Shown in pieces: positions 32,653 through 42,476 of a stretch of DNA of 64,000 nt. This stretch comes from Yponomeuta sedellus. Its lineage: Eukaryota; Arthropoda; Insecta; Lepidoptera; Yponomeutidae. Where the stretch lies: assembly GCA_934045075.1 (NCBI GenBank), contig OW203721.1, positions 24,734,181 to 24,798,180 on the forward strand, written 5' to 3'. Both the position numbers and the translations under genes were made by a program. Within the stretch, counting starts at the first letter, position 1, and every line of letters begins with the position of its first letter. The notes under the pieces were generated by a model that was not told the DNA's origin, ran no database searches, and saw nothing but the letters and a program-made list of their open reading frames with translations.

Positions 32653-32760
32653 AGCGACGACATTCTTAAAGCGGCGGGCAGTGACTGGAGGCGAAGAGCC
32701 GAAGATCGGGCCCATGGTCGTGTGTTGAGAGAGGCCTATGTCCAACAGTCGTCTGAATGA
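32653..32760 (+). pseudogene. RTE LINE ORF C-terminus
   Basis: Frame SDDILKAAGSDWRRRAEDRA, then HGRVLREAYVQQSSE and a stop. The DD...A...W...A.DR and E.YVQQ pattern is the conserved C-terminal tail of RTE reverse transcriptase. It sits near an opposite-strand RTE end at 32820-32987. Confidence 0.75.
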
Positions 32761-32819
32761 TAAAGCAGTATCTAGGACGGGAACTATGATTCAATAACAA
32801 AATTTGGGCCCTTGCTTAA

Positions 32820-32987
32820 TCATCAGCCCACCGCTGCCCACTGCTGGATATAGGCCTTTTCCCCCAGATGCCATCTCTCACGGTCCCGTTCCATCCGCAT
32901 CCACGGACCTTCCGCCGACTCAACAATGTCGTCGGACCATCGGGCTGCTGGGCTGTCCACTGACCGTCGTTCTGTTCTCGGCCGCCA
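32820..32987 (-). pseudogene. RTE LINE ORF C-terminus, minus strand
   Basis: The minus-strand frame reads RRSVDSPAARWSDDIVESAE, then GPWMRMERDRERWHLGEKAY and IQQWAAVG. It is in order with the RTE C-terminus and includes the ARWSDDI and YIQQW signatures. A SINE-H begins at its upstream edge (32988), so the LINE is cut there. Confidence 0.8.
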
Positions 32988-33240
32988 CGCTGCTGTGTGG
33001 TGTCGGCCTAGAGAATAGCAACAACCCAATTCTTCCCGCGGGTGTCGTAAAAGGCGACTAAGGGACACAAACCGGGGGTGGGCAGCAGCGCCCCCTGCAG
33101 TACAATTCCACCGAACTGCGATCCCCAACCCGCATGCCCAGCGTGGGGATTATGGGCAATACCCCCAATGATAGCACAACGTGGTGCTCTTTAGGGGGGG
33201 GCTATGTCCAGCAGTGGACTAGTATAGCCTGACGACGACG
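32988..33240 (+). mobile_element. SINE-H copy abutting an opposite RTE end
   Basis: GTGTCGGCCTAGAGAATAGC, GTCGTAAAAGGCGACTAAGG, CCCAGCGTGGGGATTATGGG, GGGCTATGTCCAGCAGTGGA, then the tail TAGCCTGACGACGACG. Confidence 0.78.
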
Positions 33241-33344
33241 CTGTGGCTGCCCTGGTTCATCTGCCGTCTTCCTGCCTTGCCAGGTGTCCAGCCCATTTTC
33301 ACTTTAACCTCGGGATTCTCAATGTGACCCTTGCTTCACTGTAT

Positions 33345-33725
33345 ATACAAAACTAGCTTTTACCTGCGACTCTGTCCGCGTAGACTTTTTTTGCAATCCC
33401 TTTTACTCCCTTAAGGGTTAAATTTAGAAGAACGGCGAAACACGTGTTCAATCAATTGTGTTGAAGAGTATTTATTTTAGGTTTCAAGAAAATAAGACCA
33501 CATTATTTATACCTCCCATACAAATTTTGGCAACCCTTTTAATTTTGGCAACCCTTTTCGCCCCCTTAGGGGTTGAATTTCAAAAAATCGCTCTTATTCC
33601 TTGCCTACATTATATACAGACCGTCTGTGCAACATTTCAGCTTTCTAAGTCCAACGGCTTGGGCTGGGCGTTGATGAGTGAGTCAGTCAGTCAGGACTTT
33701 GAATTTTATATATTTAGATAGATAA
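33345..33725 (+). mobile_element. Interspersed repeat starting AACTAGCTTTTACCTGCGAC
   Basis: Begins with a diverged GCCCGCGACTxxGTCCGCGT block and contains an internal duplicated TTTTGGCAACCCTTTT. It has GGTTGAATTTCAAAAAATCG and GTGAGTCAGTCAGTCAGGAC, and ends TTTGAATTTTATATATTTAG. It is a copy of a repeat common across Lepidoptera; class undecided. An 87-codon frame inside it is incidental. Confidence 0.6.
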
Positions 33726-34444
33726 TAAGAAGGAACATTTGAGAAGAGCCCATGGCGAACGGGAAGTGAGAATAAAAAGCGGGACGTTCAAAAAGATCCA
33801 ATCTTCTCGATATTTAATGGAAAGCACGCCCAACTAACCTCTAATCTGCTCAAAGAATGGCATTTCATTATCCCCCGCCCCCACTCCCCGTTCAATCGCG
33901 GTTTCCCGTTTGACAATCGCGATATTGAACCGAGAGCTTTATTATTTTCGATGGAGAAATGAACTGTTGGACATTATAGCTTTATAGCTAAATGTATATC
34001 TTCATTGCACTGAACCAGGATCACGCAGTTGCGATACAACCTAAAATAATCCCTAACCACCCGTACTTTCGACGCGAATTTGATTGCGTTTATTTTAATT
34101 ATTTGAAAATTTTTGCCTTCAGTTTGCATTAACGCTATTGCTTTTGATTGGAACGTCAAATAAGTCGTTAGTTTTGACGTGCATTCAATTGGGGCGCAAT
34201 TTGAAATACAACCTGCCATATCCACCTCTGTAGAATAAGAAAGAATTTTGAAAAATAAACATAGGTAAACATTTTATGTAGACTATATACGTCGAGAGTT
34301 CTCTCAGAAAGAGTAAAGAGTGTTGTTAGTATTGTAAGGGCAGAGTATTGGCTATTATACTCTGTTTACTCTATATACTATATTGGCTAACTACATCAAT
34401 ATGTAGTAATATATACTAAATATATTTATGTTGCATTAATAAAC
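33726..34444. other. No recognisable gene
   Basis: AT-rich sequence with short frames only. Confidence 0.5.
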
Positions 34445-34456
34445 ACTAAAAGCCTT

Positions 34457-34704
34457 TAAAAACCTATTTAGAGGCTAAAAATTTCACCCATGCCGGGATT
34501 CGAACCCGCAACCTCTGGCTATCCGTGCCAGATCCCACTCACTGATGCCGGTGAGTCGCCCATTAGCTCAGTTGGTAGAGCGCTGGCACGGATAGCCAGA
34601 GGTTGCGGGTTCGAATCCCGGCATGGGTGAAATTTTAAGCCTCTAAATAGGTTTTTAAATTTGTTCCTTTGCACGGGTTAGTGCATTAAAAATAAAAATA
34701 GTGT
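34457..34704 (+). mobile_element. SINE-A inverted dimer (foldback), 12-bp TSD
   Basis: 34457-34533 is the inverted 3' half (CCTATTTAGAGGCTAAAAAT, GACCTCTGGC complement). From 34538 a direct unit begins, CACTGATGCCGGTGAGTCGC, the full tRNA-like part, the arm, and the tail GGGTTAGTGCATTAAAAATA. ACTAAAAGCCTT at 34445-34456 and 34705-34716 is exact. Here the D loop reads GTTGGTAGAGCGC, closest to a true tRNA. Confidence 0.9.
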
Positions 34705-34716
34705 ACTAAAAGCCTT

Positions 34717-35047
34717 ACTAATAAACTTAGTGTAAGTATTGTATAACTATGCAGTGTTTTGTTTCTTTTCTTCCGACTAAAAATTACATGCAAATGACGT
34801 GAACAAATCACTGTGTAACTATACCAGGCTTATACGGTGTTTGTTAATAAGAGCCTTATAATATTGATAAAGTTGTTTAGTACCATCGTTCAAAGACAAA
34901 AAAATATACACTATCTTTGCTTATGAACGTCAAAGCTGTTAGTTTCACAATAATCAGTTTATGTGGACAAAAAACTAACAAAGTAACTCCACATTGATTC
35001 TTTTCCAAACATGTTTTAACTATCGTCCACGTTAACATTATTTTAAT
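34717..35047. other. No recognisable feature
   Basis: AT-rich; nothing assigned. Confidence 0.5.
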
Positions 35048-35060
35048 ACCAGACATCTTT

Positions 35061-35293
35061 TAAAACCTATTTAGAGGCTGAAAATTCCACCCATGCCGGG
35101 ATTCGAACCCGCGACCTCTGGCTATCCGTGCCAGCGCTCTACCAACTGAGCTAATGGGCGACTCACCGGCATCAGTGAAATTTCGAACCTCTTTACAATA
35201 CTCTCTGCATTACGTACAGGCAGCGACATCTGGCTGAAGTAATTTGCATCACTTGCAGTAATTTGCGCGGGTTAGTGCATTAAAAAGAATATA
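35061..35293 (-). mobile_element. SINE-A unit with inverted tail scrap, 13-bp TSD
   Basis: A complete minus-strand unit (3' arm, tRNA-like part, TTCGAACCTCTTTACAATAC, CAGCGACATCTGGCTGAAG), then a plus-strand scrap of the family tail, GCGCGGGTTAGTGCATTAAA. ACCAGACATCTTT at 35048-35060 and 35294-35306 is an exact TSD. The opposite-oriented tail inside one TSD pair is the minimal form of the foldback structure. Confidence 0.88.
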
Positions 35294-35439
35294 ACCAGAC
35301 ATCTTTGTCTTCCGAATAATCCATGTTATAGCTTTTTTGCACCTTGTATGCTTAACACATTTAAACCGCCTCGATGGTAAATATCATATACCTTGAGGAA
35401 TCTTATTGTACAACCGTATACAGCGTCACATAAAGCATG

Positions 35440-35925
35440 TATTAACTTTTTCAAGTCTAAATGGTGGAAATGACATTTTGATATTTATTCCTAGTATCAA
35501 TGTTATGAATATCAACATTTTCATGCTGCTAATTCTCTTCAGTGAAATTCATAAATTAATACCACTCAACATATTTATAAACTCAACCAATTGCTAGTTT
35601 TCAATTGTGTATTTCAAGTCTAAACTGTGGAAATGACAATTGATGTTTATTTCTAGAATCAATGGTATGAATATCAACGTATTCATGACGCCAGTCTTCT
35701 TCAGTGAAATTCATAAATAAATACTACTCCAATTGTTAGATTTCAATTGTGTATTTCAAGTCTAAATCATGGAAATGAAAATTTATGTTAATTTCCAGCA
35801 TCAATGTTATTAATATCAACATTTTCATGCAGCTAGTCTTCTTCACTGAAATTCATAAATGAATACCACTCAACATATTTATAAACTCAACTAATTGCCA
35901 GATATCAATTGTGTGTTTCAAGGAC
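35440..35925. repeat. 142-163-bp tandem repeat, three copies
   Basis: TTTCAAGTCTAAA starts at about 35449, 35612 and 35754, with a fourth partial start at about 35916. Shared words include ATCAACATTTTCATG and CAGTGAAATTCATAAAT. The middle unit lacks the CAACATATTTATAAACTC segment, which accounts for its shorter length. Confidence 0.85.
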
Positions 35926-36581
35926 CTGAAGCTGCGACTACATCAGATGGGCCAGCACAAACTTTGTTTTTGTTTACGACCGATAGTTTGGAAAATATTG
36001 AAGTTGCCTGCTATGTATTCAATTTATGTACCAAGTTCTAGCACTAATTTCTAAAGTAACTGTTTTCTTTGCTGTTTGCTGTCTACTATTTCCTTGTTCT
36101 TATTTCAAAATGTACCAATCTGGAGTAATTGTTCTATTTAATTATGAGGTTGTAAAGCGTACACCTTTAGTTTTGATTGTTTTGCTAGAAAATTCATTTG
36201 CTTTGAAAGATTAAATTTATTTAGAATTCTAAAGGCTTATTTCATTAAGTTATTTTTGTCTTGTTAGAAATGGATTTGCATGTTTATTTTAGAGTCATTT
36301 TACACACAGTATTTCAATATACCATATCTTTATTATCGTTCAGATTATAGGTATATTCTACGTTTTTATTTAACAAATATTTCTTTGTTTTTCAATATTT
36401 CTGTCACTCTTTTAAATTGTATGCAGTAAGTGTTATTTTATTTCGAAAAGTAGACAGCAGTAGATAATATTTTTTTTTTTACATTCTTTACCTATCCCTG
36501 CTCTCTTTTTTAACCCCCTACAATTTTTAGGCTGCTGACAGAAATTTCATTTGAAATAAGTCCGCCTTTGTACGTATTTGA
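35926..36581. other. No recognisable gene
   Basis: AT-rich. The 62-codon frame at 36026-36214 is hydrophobic but has no family signature; not called. Confidence 0.45.
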
Positions 36582-36843
36582 CGGCCTTGGTGGCGCAGCG
36601 GTTTATCACGCTGACTATAAAACCGAAGGTCTCGGGTTCGATCCCCGGCCGGGTCAAACTGGGAAACGAACTTTTCTAGTTTGTCTCGGGTCTTGGATGT
36701 TATCTTTGTATTTATTGTATTAAATCTATCGTCGAATTAGCACCTGTAACACAAGTCATTTAGTTGTACATCATTTAGGGCCCCATATAGTATGGGGCTA
36801 ACGAGATTTGTGTAATATGTCCATGAATATTTATTTATTTATC
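36582..36843 (+). mobile_element. SINE-E, Tyr-like tRNA head
   Basis: Head GGCCTTGGTGGCGCAGCGGT, anticodon region GCTGACTATAAAACCGAAGG, B box GGTTCGATCCC. The body GACCxxxCTGGGAAACGAAC follows, then GTCTCGGGTCTTGGATGTTA, then GGGGCTAACGAGATTTGTGT and an AT tail (TTTATTTATTTATC). The second copy (47063-47297) has CTGTAAA in the loop, which would hold anticodon GTA (Tyr). Confidence 0.8.
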
Positions 36844-36854
36844 ATCTCGTTTAA

Positions 36855-37056
36855 CATAACATTATTTTTACAAACTGGCACATATATTGCTTCTGGCCCC
36901 ACACTAGGATACCCTGTGTCGTGGATACCAGAAACAGCGACATCACAAACATGTAAACATCCAAGACCTGGGTTTTTTTTTCGTCCCCAGCCGGGGATTG
37001 AACCCGGGACCTCTCACATGGTAGGCAAATGCGCTACCGCTACGCCACGGAGGTCG
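36855..37056 (-). mobile_element. SINE-D copy, minus strand, complete head
   Basis: GCTTCTGGCCCCACACTAGG and CCAGAAACAGCGACATCACA (reverse body), a T-run, GGGATTGAACCCGGGACCTC (B box reversed) and GCGCTACCGCTACGCCACGG (A box reversed). It lies directly behind the SINE-E tail. The 140-codon plus-strand frame over it is not a gene. Confidence 0.85.
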
Positions 37057-37194
37057 TCGAGTTCTAAACAAACAAACAAACATATTTATCAACATTCCAC
37101 ACCAAGGACCGAAAGGGCATCTCAATGTTTCAATTTCCATGTTTTTTTTGCTATCAAATACGTAACAAAATATGGAACCTTCATGATCTGCATC

Positions 37195-37424
37195 AGGCAC
37201 GTTAAGCCGTTGGTGCCGGCTGTCATATAATGGCAGTCGTTAAGTCATGTCAGAGGCCGTATGGGCGGCTTGATAACTTCTGACAGTAAGGCCCGCCACT
37301 GTCTTCCAACCTTCCACCAACCCGGACTTGGCCTCCGTGGTGGAGTATGACCTAATCTTCCAGCGATGCAGGAAGAGACCCATACCCCAGCAGTAGGGAC
37401 AAACAAGGGTTGATAACGATAATG
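37195..37424 (+). mobile_element. 5S-SINE, 5'-truncated, 12-bp TSD
   Basis: Starts AGGCACGTTAAGCCGTTGGT and is collinear to AACAAGGGTTGATAACGATA. ATGATCTGCATC at 37183-37194 and 37425-37436 is an exact TSD. The 5S head is missing. Confidence 0.92.
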
Positions 37425-37676
37425 ATGATCTGCATCCGGGGTTAATACGAAAACAGGTCAATGACATGGATTCCATCGAAAAAGCTGATAGGCATTAACA
37501 CACAAAGCCAATGCAACAGAATCACTGATCAATTTCATTTCACAGTTTTACTATGAACGTGAAAAAATTGCAAGATATTGTTTCGAAACTATCTGAGAAT
37601 ACTTCATCTTGGGCAGAGAGAGCTGATTTTACTAAGTTACGAATTCAATAAGGAAATTATACCAAAAGTCCACTTT

Positions 37677-37847
37677 TTGAACTAAAACTTTCGTAAGCAC
37701 AACACATTGTAGACTTTTAGTCCGGATCTACTTACGGGTGTCGTTATATCGGAATCATCATGATTAAGCTCTGCGAATCGGAGCGAAACCTGGTCGGACT
37801 CTTCCGATATAACAACACCCGTAAGTAGATCCGGACTAAAGGTCTAC
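37677..37847. mobile_element. Foldback insertion with 13-bp flanking direct repeats
   Basis: Arms 37709-37753 (TGTAGACTTTTAGTCCGG, CTACTTACGGGTGTCG) and 37803-37848 are near-perfect reverse complements, about 46 bp. They enclose a 49-bp loop with GCTCTGCGAATCGGAGCGAA. AAAAGTCCACTTT at 37664-37676 and 37848-37860 is exact. The long TSD argues for target-primed retroposition rather than a cut-and-paste MITE. The parent family is unknown. Confidence 0.75.
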
Positions 37848-37860
37848 AAAAGTCCACTTT

Positions 37861-38782
37861 GTAATTCTTAATAAAAATCAACGTTAAGCTATCGAACGCA
37901 AACTGTAAGCGATTTAGTTGGCGTGAGAATGCTTTCTCTAGACCTGCGATTTGAGGCAGGCTGGCTGCGGCTGATGAAGGATGGCGGAGGATGGAAAGGG
38001 GTGGCGTGGCTGAGGGAGCTACGAGGCAGCGCCCAAGGATTTCGCCCGATTCTCGCCCGTGCTTTTTTTAAGCGTAGACGCAAAATATTCGAACGATTCG
38101 ATATTTGTCGCAATAAGATAAGGTAACTCGGCAGAGTCTTTACACATTAAATCCCTCATTGAAATTCAATCTAGCTTGGCGTTCAGTTTTTTTTTACCAT
38201 TTACGGCACAAACAAAGAAAAAGAAAATAAAATACACTAAAATACAAAGGCCGGGATAAAAAACATTTTAGAGACGACTTATTTGAACAACGGATTGAAT
38301 AAAATTTTACTAAGTTAATTAAAAAACAAAATAATAAATAATAAAAATCAATTTAAGCAGCGCTCACTGGATATAGGTAATATTAAAATTCTTCTAAATA
38401 CTTACGTGTGTATGTGTGATTTGCTAATGAACTGAGAATTGGCTCCCAATTCTGTTTGTGCGTTATAGTACCATGACAAACACATGGTCGGGTACCATAC
38501 CCGGTCACCCGGCACCTGATACCTGATGTGTTTTTTCATACCATTGAAGCCAAGAAGGTTCGATGTATGTGCGCGCGTAGACTTCAAGCAGCAACGCAAT
38601 TAAAATGGCCATGTTCATGCAATCGTCATTGTATCTCAATGCATTAACAGAATCTAGGCCCAGTAATGCACGAATACAGTCTGGCTGATTGTGAATTATT
38701 CCCGTGATAGTGATAGTGTGATGTGATGTTATTTATTTATGTAAAGATCTGTGGTAAGTAAGTACGTACTCGAAAAAAAAGC
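37861..38782. other. No recognisable gene
   Basis: A GC-richer stretch at 37930-38060 has open frames on both strands but no domain. The words AACTGTAAGCGATTTAGTTG...GAGAATGCTTTCT (37895-37935) resemble 47350-47395, so it may be part of an unnamed repeat. Confidence 0.4.
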
Positions 38783-38794
38783 AAAGTAAGTACG

Positions 38795-39033
38795 CGGCAA
38801 AAAAAGTGCAAAGTGCAAAGTAGGTACTCGGGGCTGCAAGTGATGCAAATTACTTCAGCCAAATGTCACTGCCTGTACGTAATACAGAGAGTATTGTAAA
38901 GAGGTTCGAGTTTCACTGATGCCGGGTAGTCGCCCATTAGCTCAGTTGGGAGTGCGCTGGGACGGTTAGCCAGAGATCGCGGGTTCGAGTCGCGGTATGG
39001 GTGGAATTTTTAGCCTATAAATAGGTTTTTAAA
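38795..39033 (+). mobile_element. SINE-A near-complete monomer, 12-bp TSD
   Basis: 5' region GCAAAGTAGGTACTCGGGGC, CAGCCAAATGTCACTGCC and GAGGTTCGAGTTTCACTG, a decayed tRNA-like unit (GGGACGGTTAGCCAGAG, GGTTCGAGTCGCGG), and the arm CCTATAAATAGG. AAAGTAAGTACG at 38783-38794 and 39034-39045 is the TSD. It shows the 5' end of the family unit without a dimer. Confidence 0.85.
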
Positions 39034-39045
39034 AAAGTAAGTACG

Positions 39046-39498
39046 TTTATTGAAATAGCAGTTACAGTAGCAGGTGTTAGATAATTAATAAACCAACAGC
39101 TATTACATATAAAATTGACTCTTATAAAGGGAAATATAAAGCTTCACACTTATATCACACAATATAGACACATTTTTTAAAAACTAAAACGAGTCGCTCG
39201 CTGCACAAGTCAATAAAATACTTAAAACACAGTATAAAAGTTTTCATTTGACATGAGTTCATAACATACGAGAGGACTTTTTAAACTACGAAATTGGACG
39301 CCACTTTATTTATTTTTGGAGCGAACCGAGGGCAAGCTGTGATTAATTCAATAAATCCAGCGAGCGGCAAATGAATATTGCAATTTTTGATCATGAAAAT
39401 CACAGGTTTCTAGGTAGCTTATTAACGAAGCGGAATACAAAAGGCCGGGATCCCTAAATACATTGGCCTGCAAAACAAAGTATCACACTTTTTAAAGG
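39046..39498. other. No recognisable feature
   Basis: AT-rich; nothing assigned. Confidence 0.5.
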
Positions 39499-39982
39499 AG
39501 CCGTTTTCAGTAGTAATTCACAAAACATATCATAGATGGCGCTGACAGGCGTTGCCATAGAAGAACCGGAATATGGTTGTCAAAATTTATTGGCGGTGCG
39601 AAGCTAAATTTGACAGACGTGTCCCTGTTCTCGTATCTTCTTATTCTTCAGGCTATGGTTATGTAGTCCACTGCTGGACATAGCCCGCCCCTAATGAGCG
39701 CCATAGCGCCCTGTCTTCAGCTTGCCGCATCCAGCATCTGCCGGCAGTTTTTCGCAGATCGTCACCCCACCTGGTTGGAGGGCGTCCTACTCTACGTTTG
39801 CCGAGTCGCGGTCTCCACTCAAGAACACGTTTACTCCGACGGTTGTCGGTTCTTGGCGAGATATACAGCCCACTGCCACTTCACTTCGCTAATTCTCTGA
39901 GCTATGTCTGAGCTGTTCTTGTATGTGCACGCCTATAAGCGCCATCTATGAAATGCTTTATGAATTTGTGCTGAAAACAGCT
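39499..39982. mobile_element. MITE with about 45-bp TIRs, split by an RTE insertion
   Basis: The left arm AGCCGTTTTCAGTAGTAATT, ATCATAGATGGCGCT (39499-39543) and the right arm (39938-39982, reverse complement AGCTGTTTTCAGCACAAATT, TTCATAGATGGCGCT) are about 80% alike. The interior is interrupted by the RTE fragment at 39637-39913. TSD at the outer ends not resolved. Confidence 0.75.
39637..39913 (-). pseudogene. RTE LINE 3' end, about 10-11 bp TSD, nested in a MITE
   Basis: The minus-strand frame LEWRPRLGKRRVGRPPTRWG, then DDLRKTAGRCWMRQAEDRAL and WRSLGAGYVQQWTT, stop, is the C-terminus of an RTE reverse transcriptase. The tail is CCTGAAGAATAAGAAG. Upstream, EVKWQWAVYLAKN is followed by a stop and a frameshift. 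TGTTCTCGTAT (39626-39636) and TGTTCTTGTAT (39914-39924) are the TSD halves, one mismatch. Confidence 0.85.
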
Positions 39983-40689
39983 TATTTCTATTACTCTTAA
40001 GTAATAACCCTATATTACACATGTTACTTTCTGTTACATTTAATTAAACTTATTTTCTTAAAGCTGCCACGACATTCGGTACTAGTCTATCTTGCTCTAA
40101 AAACAGAGATTACTGGCTCTTATCATACAGGCTTTAGCTTAATATAAGGGCCAGTAAACACCATTGTACATTTCTTTCTATTACTAATCAAGGCTTGTTT
40201 AGTTATATTAATGATGTACCTACTGTTGATAACTAAGAAATATATGTGCATGCAATCATAAATTAATAGATAAGTAGTTTAAGTGATGTACATACCCACA
40301 TTATGCTTTTGAACAATAAAAATTTTTTTTAAGTGCAAAAGATATATACTTTTGAAATAAAAAGTACTCAAGATATTATTTCATTTTGTGTGTTAAATCT
40401 CCTCTAATATAGTACCTAATCTTCTTTTAAGACATGGCTGAAAAAAAAACAATATTTATTTGCGTAGTTTAGGATGAAACAAAATGAAAACTTTAGTAAT
40501 TTTAATCTGTTGGTGTTTATAACTGGTGGTTTGATAACTTCTGACTGTAAGGCCCGCCACTGTCTTACAATGCTCTACCAGCAAAGGGGATGTCAACTAA
40601 GAACAATCTATAATACTTCGTTGGACCAATTAAGAGTTATTATAAATAGAATGAAAAAAAACATCACATAACCTTAGCCTATATCAAAA
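39983..40689. other. No gene; 3'UTR-like AT-rich stretch and a 5S-SINE scrap
   Basis: AACAATAAAAATTTTTTTT near 40311 resembles a polyadenylation region. 40525-40575 (GGTTTGATAACTTCTGACTG, TAAGGCCCGCCACTGTC) is a scrap of 5S-SINE body. Confidence 0.5.
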
Positions 40690-40839
40690 ATGGGTAGGCA
40701 AAGACCAGAGTTTGTCAGTTGCTACGTTGCAACGTTCATTAGTCGTTGCATGCAAGTACGCCGGTTCCGAGTACTTTTTGTCTTCCCCTTTAAAATGTTG
40801 TTACCTTTTTTATACTTCTCAATATAAAAAAAAGGTTAC

Positions 40840-41470
40840 AGAAATTCGTATTCCAGACGGGTGGAAAGAAAGCTTAAGCTTTTGCAGAATCAGGACGTCT
40901 TCCACTTGACACTTTTGCTCTCTTGATGCGTAAGACAGACTTTCCAAGCTGTTCAGAATGTAACGTTATCGAAGATGTGTATCACTTACTAATGGAATGT
41001 GTCAGAACGGAGCCTCACAAATGTATAATAACACCGGCATTTCTGCCTGGGGTAGCGCCGGCAAAAGCCATCTTATTACCATTGAAAGAGCGCAGAGATC
41101 AGTGCTGAAGGTGATGCTGAGAAGGCCTTTCCGATACCCTACCCGCACGTTGTACTTAGAAGCCCAAGTATTGTCAGTACGTCAGCTGTATATTCTGAAG
41201 GCGCTACTATGTCAACACAAAGAAGTAATTAATTCGCACATGTATTCGAAATTACTTGAACAATGAAATTTCAAATTAAAGATTCATCCCACAAAAACTG
41301 AATTCCCCCACCGCTTTCGCACATTTACTTTCCCATTTATTTAAAATAAATGTGACCAACAGTGCGATATAAAATACAACTCAATTCGTGAAGCAAAAAT
41401 TAAAGCTTATCAATGGCTTTTAAGCATGGACTATTATGAAACAGAGGCTGTTCTCCAAATAACTTGTTAA
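40840..41470 (+). pseudogene. LINE ORF C-terminal fragments
   Basis: First frame (40923-41108): CSECNVIEDVYHLLMEC, a Cys/His motif typical of LINE ORF2 ends. Second, overlapping frame (40997-41266): ISAWGSAGKSHLITIERAQR, then SVLKVMLRRPFRYPTRTLYL, the post-reverse-transcriptase thumb region, continuing with stops to AKIKAYQWLLSMDYYETEA near 41440. In most LINEs the thumb comes before the Cys/His motif, so two pieces or a rearrangement are present. No catalytic domain remains. Confidence 0.65.
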
Positions 41471-41533
41471 ACCCCACCAGCTCACAATTTACATTTTTAT
41501 GATAATTTTAATTAAATTTAGATGTCTGTATAT

Positions 41534-41712
41534 AATGTGTATGTGTGTGTATGTATGTATGTATGTATGTATGTATGTATGTATGTATGTATGTATGTAT
41601 GTATGTATGTATGTATGTATGTATGTATGTATGTATGTATGTATGTATGTATGTATGTATGTATGTATGTATGTATGTATGTATGTATGTATGTATGTAT
41701 GTATGTATGTAT
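41534..41712. repeat. (ATGT)n array, about 43 units
   Basis: Begins GATGTCTGTATATAATGTGT just after the LINE C-terminus and its short 3'UTR, and runs pure to AATTATGTATAG. The open frames over it are repeat peptides. Confidence 0.97.
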
Positions 41713-42139
41713 AATTATGTATAGTTTTATAATATTTTTGCAATTTTTGCTATACAAATATATTACACATATATTTATGGAAGAAAATACTCATTAGTAT
41801 TAAGCTCGCCTTTGTACAAATATGCTTATTGTGCAATAAAGAATTTTCTAATCTAATGTATATTTTATTACCCCAGCTTTTGTTCTGTGATTTTTGTTTT
41901 CCTTTGTCTGATTTTTCTTTGTGTCATAATGACAATTGCATGTTTGTCTCTATAATGTTTGCTCGTATAACACAATCATTGAAAAAACTGCTTTGGGCGC
42001 CCGCGATACAGGTTTACCTAGTGCGAGGCCCGCTGTGTAAAAATGCTCATGTAAAAACTTATTTGGCAATAAATATTTTTGTATTTGTATATAATAATAC
42101 CTACTTTCTGAGGTTGGCCCATGTAATGTTGCATTGTCA
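41713..42139. other. No recognisable gene
   Basis: Contains TGTGCAATAAAGAATTTTCT near 41830, a poly(A)-signal context that may end the LINE-derived block. Confidence 0.45.
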
Positions 42140-42476
42140 TGCTCTCAGATGAAGGATGGGTGACCGTCCCGAGACAACCTCTAGTGCCATTTTTCTAGCG
42201 TTTCCGTGCTTCGCAAAGCACGTTAAGCCGTTGGTGCCGGCTGTCATGTAATGGCAGTCGTTAGGCCATGTCAGAGCCTTATGGGCGGCTTGATAACTTC
42301 TGACAGTAAGGCCCGCCACTGTCTTACAATCCTCCACCAACCCGGACTTGGCCCCCGTGGTGGAGTATGGCCTAACCTTCCTGCGGTGCAGAAAGAGACT
42401 TTAGGAGACAATAAAGAATATTCTTTCCTTATCTTGCCCCAGCAGTGGGGACATACAAGGGTTGATATCGATTGCC
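42140..42476 (+). mobile_element. 5S-SINE with a 35-bp insertion
   Basis: Starts within the C box (GGATGGGTGACCGTCCCG) and is collinear to GAAAGAGAC. A stretch TTTAGGAGACAATAAAGAAT, ATTCTTTCCTTATCT replaces CCG. The copy then resumes at TGCCCCAGCAGTGGGG and ends TACAAGGGTTGATATCGATT. The insert has a palindromic core AAAGAATATTCTTT. Confidence 0.88.

Noticed and set aside
36808..37230. 140-aa protein
   Set aside because: It lies over the antisense of a SINE-D, including its tRNA head. The peptide GTYIASGPTLGYPVSW recurs wherever SINE-D is read in antisense (also 42887-43186).
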